From the NCBI GenBank assembly GCA_041477875.1, contig JBGOVA010000223.1, positions 1-6,511 of the forward strand: 6,511 nucleotides of DNA. The letters are read 5' to 3'. The stretch comes from SZUA-430 sp041477875. Its GTDB lineage: Bacteria; Pseudomonadota; Alphaproteobacteria; Micropepsales; Micropepsaceae. Every line of letters starts with the position of its first letter. Position 1 is the stretch's first letter. Position numbers and translations under genes: made by a program. The notes beneath the pieces are model-generated. The model was not told the DNA's origin, did not search any database, and saw nothing but the letters and a program-made list of their open reading frames with translations. Positions 5,100 to 6,511 of this stretch are shown here, one piece after another.

Positions 5100-5635
5100 G
5101 GCGCGGGCCAGGCGAACGTGCCGGCGACGATGTCCGTGTCGTTCGCCGCCTTCAGCGCTTCGGACGCCGCACGGACGTAGGTCGCCAGCGCGTCGAGTTT
5201 GGTCGTCGTGACCTCCGCGCCGCGGTAGACGTTGCGGTGAAGCGCGGCGCGCAGCGAGGCGACGTCCCCTTCCTTCAGCGCGACGTCGTAGGCGGTCGCG
5301 CGGCCATAGAACGCCTGGATCATGTTCCGCATTTTCTTCGGCACGGACATGTCTCCGTTGCCGAGTTCGCGCAGGCTTTGTTCCATGTTGGCGAACATCT
5401 GGTCGAAGGCGGCTTGGGCGAGCGGCTTGCCATCGGTGCGGACCGATTTCAGGCGCGGCAGATAGAGCCCCGCGTGCAGGACAATCAGATCGAAGCGCCC
5501 GTCGATTGTGTCAGGGACCTCAAGCGACTCGTAAAACTGGGGGCGGCGCGCCTGATCCACCAAGGCATTGTAAATCCACGCCCCTTGCCGCGACCTGTCG
5601 CGGCCGCGAAAGAAGAACGAGAGGAGTGTCCGCAC
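5096..5635 (-). CDS. Ubiquinol-cytochrome c chaperone (CBP3-like)
   Basis: This 179-residue protein belongs to the ubiquinol-cytochrome c chaperone family, related to mitochondrial CBP3/UQCC1, which assists cytochrome b assembly into the bc1 complex. Marks are a short basic N terminus (RTLLSFFFRGRDRSRQG), ALVDQARRPQFYESLEVPDTIDGRFDLIVLH (residues 24-54), DQMFANMEQSLRELGNGDMSVPKKMRNM (78-105), and QAFYGRATAYDVAL (107-120). There is no signal peptide, so it acts on the cytoplasmic side. The only start compatible with the family N terminus is GTG at 5635-5633. The frame has an upstream stop at 5680-5678 and no ATG in between, and only a weak AGGG precedes it. It overlaps DUF177 by 4 bases and is divergent from bamE. 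Its presence implies that the host respires through a bc1 complex. Confidence 0.93.
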   Translation of the reverse strand: MRTLLSFFFRGRDRSRQGAWIYNALVDQARRPQFYESLEVPDTIDGRFDLIVLHAGLYLPRLKSVRTDGKPLAQAAFDQMFANMEQSLRELGNGDMSVPKKMRNMIQAFYGRATAYDVALKEGDVASLRAALHRNVYRGAEVTTTKLDALATYVRAASEALKAANDTDIVAGTFAWPAP

Positions 5636-5671
5636 GGGGCCCTGGCTTTCCGGAGGCTTCGAGGCTTTCCC

Positions 5672-5700
5672 TTGAAATTATGCAGGCGTAGCGGTACGTC
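5672..5700 (+). promoter_or_regulatory. Candidate promoter of bamE
   Basis: TTGAAA (5672-5677) is followed after 17 bases by TACGTC (5695-5700). The -35 is good and the -10 is weak. The predicted start near 5707 would give a leader of about 37 nt before the bamE ATG. It shares nearly the same bases as the minus-strand candidate. Confidence 0.3.
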
Positions 5701-5702
5701 AA
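5675..5702 (-). promoter_or_regulatory. Candidate promoter of the chaperone-DUF177 operon
   Basis: On the minus strand TTGACG (5702-5697), a 16-base spacer and TAATTT (5680-5675) form a plausible housekeeping promoter. Transcription would begin near 5668, giving a leader of about 33 nt before the GTG start. The hexamers overlap those of the plus-strand candidate at 5672-5700. Confidence 0.45.
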
Positions 5703-5743
5703 CAACCGGCTGAACCCCTGATTTCCGCGTTGGGAGAAATCCA

Positions 5744-6226
5744 ATGGCATCGCGTCGGCTGATTGCCGCATCTGTTCTCGTTATGGCCGGGCTTGCGGCC
5801 TGTGCCCCTATTCGCGACGTGCGCGGATATGTGCCGGACGAGGAGAAGGTCGCCTCCGTCAGGGTCGGCGGCGACACGCGCGACTCGGTCCAGGAGAAGC
5901 TCGGCACACCGTCGAGCACCGCGGCTTTCGGCGATCCGACCTGGTACTACATCTCGACCGAGCAGGAGCGCTATGCGTTCTTCCAGCCGGAAGTGACGAA
6001 GCGCCAGATCCTGGCGATCGAATTCAACGACGACGGCAAAGTCGGCGATATCCGGACCTACGGCATCGAGGACGGGCAAGTGATCGCGCTCGTCGATCGC
6101 GAGACACCGAGCCGCGGCAAAGAAATGTCGTTCCTGCAGCAAGTGTTCGGCAACATGGGCGCCATGCCGCCGACCGCGCCGGGCTCCAACAACGGGCCCA
6201 CGCGGCCGGGCGGCGACGGCCGGTAA
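5744..6226 (+). CDS. bamE: Outer membrane assembly lipoprotein BamE (SmpA/OmlA)
   Basis: This 160-residue lipoprotein matches BamE, an accessory subunit of the BAM complex that inserts beta-barrel proteins into the outer membrane. It has a signal peptide MASRRLIAASVLVMAGLAAC with lipobox LAAC and lipidated Cys20. The BamE fold follows: RDVRGYVPDEEKVASVRVGGDTRDSVQEKLGTPS (residues 24-57), DPTWYYISTEQERYAFFQPEVTKRQILAIEFNDDGKV (64-100), then DIRTYGIEDGQVIALVDRETPSRGKE. Residues 128-160 are an alphaproteobacterial-type tail rich in Gly, Pro and Asn, probably disordered. The ATG at 5744 has GGGAG (5732-5736) seven bases upstream. It is transcribed alone, diverging from the bc1 chaperone gene, and ends 20 bases before a strong terminator. 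Confidence 0.96.
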   Translation: MASRRLIAASVLVMAGLAACAPIRDVRGYVPDEEKVASVRVGGDTRDSVQEKLGTPSSTAAFGDPTWYYISTEQERYAFFQPEVTKRQILAIEFNDDGKVGDIRTYGIEDGQVIALVDRETPSRGKEMSFLQQVFGNMGAMPPTAPGSNNGPTRPGGDGR

Positions 6227-6246
6227 GCGATTCGCTTCGCTCGATC

Positions 6247-6280
6247 AAAAAAGGCCCCGGAAATTTCCGGGGCCTTTTTT
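6247..6280. terminator. Bidirectional intrinsic terminator between bamE and hppA
   Basis: A6 (6247-6252), the arm GGCCCCGGAAA (6253-6263), its exact complement (6264-6274) and T6 (6275-6280) form a perfect 34-base palindrome. The RNA has a GC-rich stem and a U tract on both strands. It therefore serves bamE on the plus strand and hppA on the minus strand, 20 and 22 bases after their respective stop codons. Confidence 0.95.
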
Positions 6281-6302
6281 CTTTCGCGTCGATGTCGAAT
6301 TC

Positions 6303-6511
6303 TTACATGTGCGCGAGCGCGGCGAGCAGCAGCAGGGCCACGATGTTCGTGATCTTGATCATCGGGTTCACCGCGGGGCCCGCGGTGTCCTTGTACGGGT
6401 CGCCGACGGTGTCGCCCGTCACAGCGGCCTGGTGCGCGGGCGAGCCTTTGCCGCCGTGGTAGCCCTCCTCAATGTATTTCTTGGCGTTGTCCCAGGCCCC
6501 ACCGCTGCTGG
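6303..6511 (-). CDS. hppA: Membrane-bound proton-translocating pyrophosphatase, C-terminal end (partial)
   Basis: The last 68 codons of a minus-strand gene are present, ending in TAA (6305-6303). The start lies beyond the right edge. The motifs GGAWDNAKKYIEEG and then TGDTVGDPYKDTAGPAVNP are diagnostic of the integral-membrane pyrophosphatases that hydrolyse pyrophosphate and pump H+ (sometimes Na+). The Asp residues in GDTVGDPYKDT belong to the pyrophosphate/Mg2+ binding site. The last 19 residues (IKITNIVALLLLAALAHM) are the final transmembrane helix. The residue that separates K+-dependent from K+-independent enzymes is not in this part, so the subtype cannot be assigned. Transcription ends at the palindromic terminator at 6247-6280. 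Confidence 0.96.
   Translation of the reverse strand, partial: SSGGAWDNAKKYIEEGYHGGKGSPAHQAAVTGDTVGDPYKDTAGPAVNPMIKITNIVALLLLAALAHM

Noticed and set aside
1..6511. A new defence, mobile or CRISPR-type system
   Set aside because: There are no spaced repeats, transposase, integrase, nuclease or toxin-antitoxin pair. Nearly every gene belongs to a conserved housekeeping family.

Overview
The window reads as a high-GC alphaproteobacterial chromosome segment made almost entirely of conserved core genes. The order bamE / bc1-complex chaperone / DUF177 (YceD) / rpmF / plsX / fabH / ihfA / merR, beside a membrane pyrophosphatase gene (hppA), is what I would expect in Alphaproteobacteria. A Caulobacterales or Hyphomonadaceae-like host is my best guess from remembered gene order. 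No database search was possible.

Layout. Positions 1-334 (minus) hold the 5' part of an unidentified gene that runs off the left edge. A tRNA-Pro(GGG) gene with encoded CCA lies at 403-479 (minus), with a plausible sigma70-type promoter at 535-564. A long GC-rich perfect inverted repeat (573-641), resembling a REP/BIME element, fills the gap before the merR stop codon. From 3934 down to 643 runs the minus-strand set rpmF-plsX-fabH-ihfA-merR. rpmF and plsX are separated by 54 bases. plsX and fabH are joined by a 14-bp tandem duplication. ihfA may have its own promoter, and ihfA and merR overlap by 4 bp. At 4164-4535 a plus-strand gene for a small cysteine-rich lipoprotein sits between rpmF and its usual partner DUF177. 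It is divergent from rpmF and convergent with DUF177. The bc1 chaperone and DUF177 genes (5635-4542, minus) overlap by 4 bp. bamE (5744-6226, plus) diverges from the chaperone gene through about 108 bases carrying overlapping promoter-like sequences. A perfect palindrome flanked by A6/T6 separates bamE from the 3' end of hppA (6303-6511, minus, cut by the right edge).

Functionally the region joins ribosome production (rpmF, DUF177), the start of phospholipid and fatty-acid synthesis (plsX, fabH), nucleoid architecture (ihfA), outer-membrane assembly (bamE) and respiratory or ion-pumping membrane complexes (bc1 chaperone, hppA). I found no CRISPR array, transposase, phage module, or obvious new multigene system. 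The points most worth checking are the duplicated plsX/fabH start-stop junction, the lipoprotein gene splitting DUF177 from rpmF, the REP-like inverted repeat, and the unidentified gene beside the tRNA.
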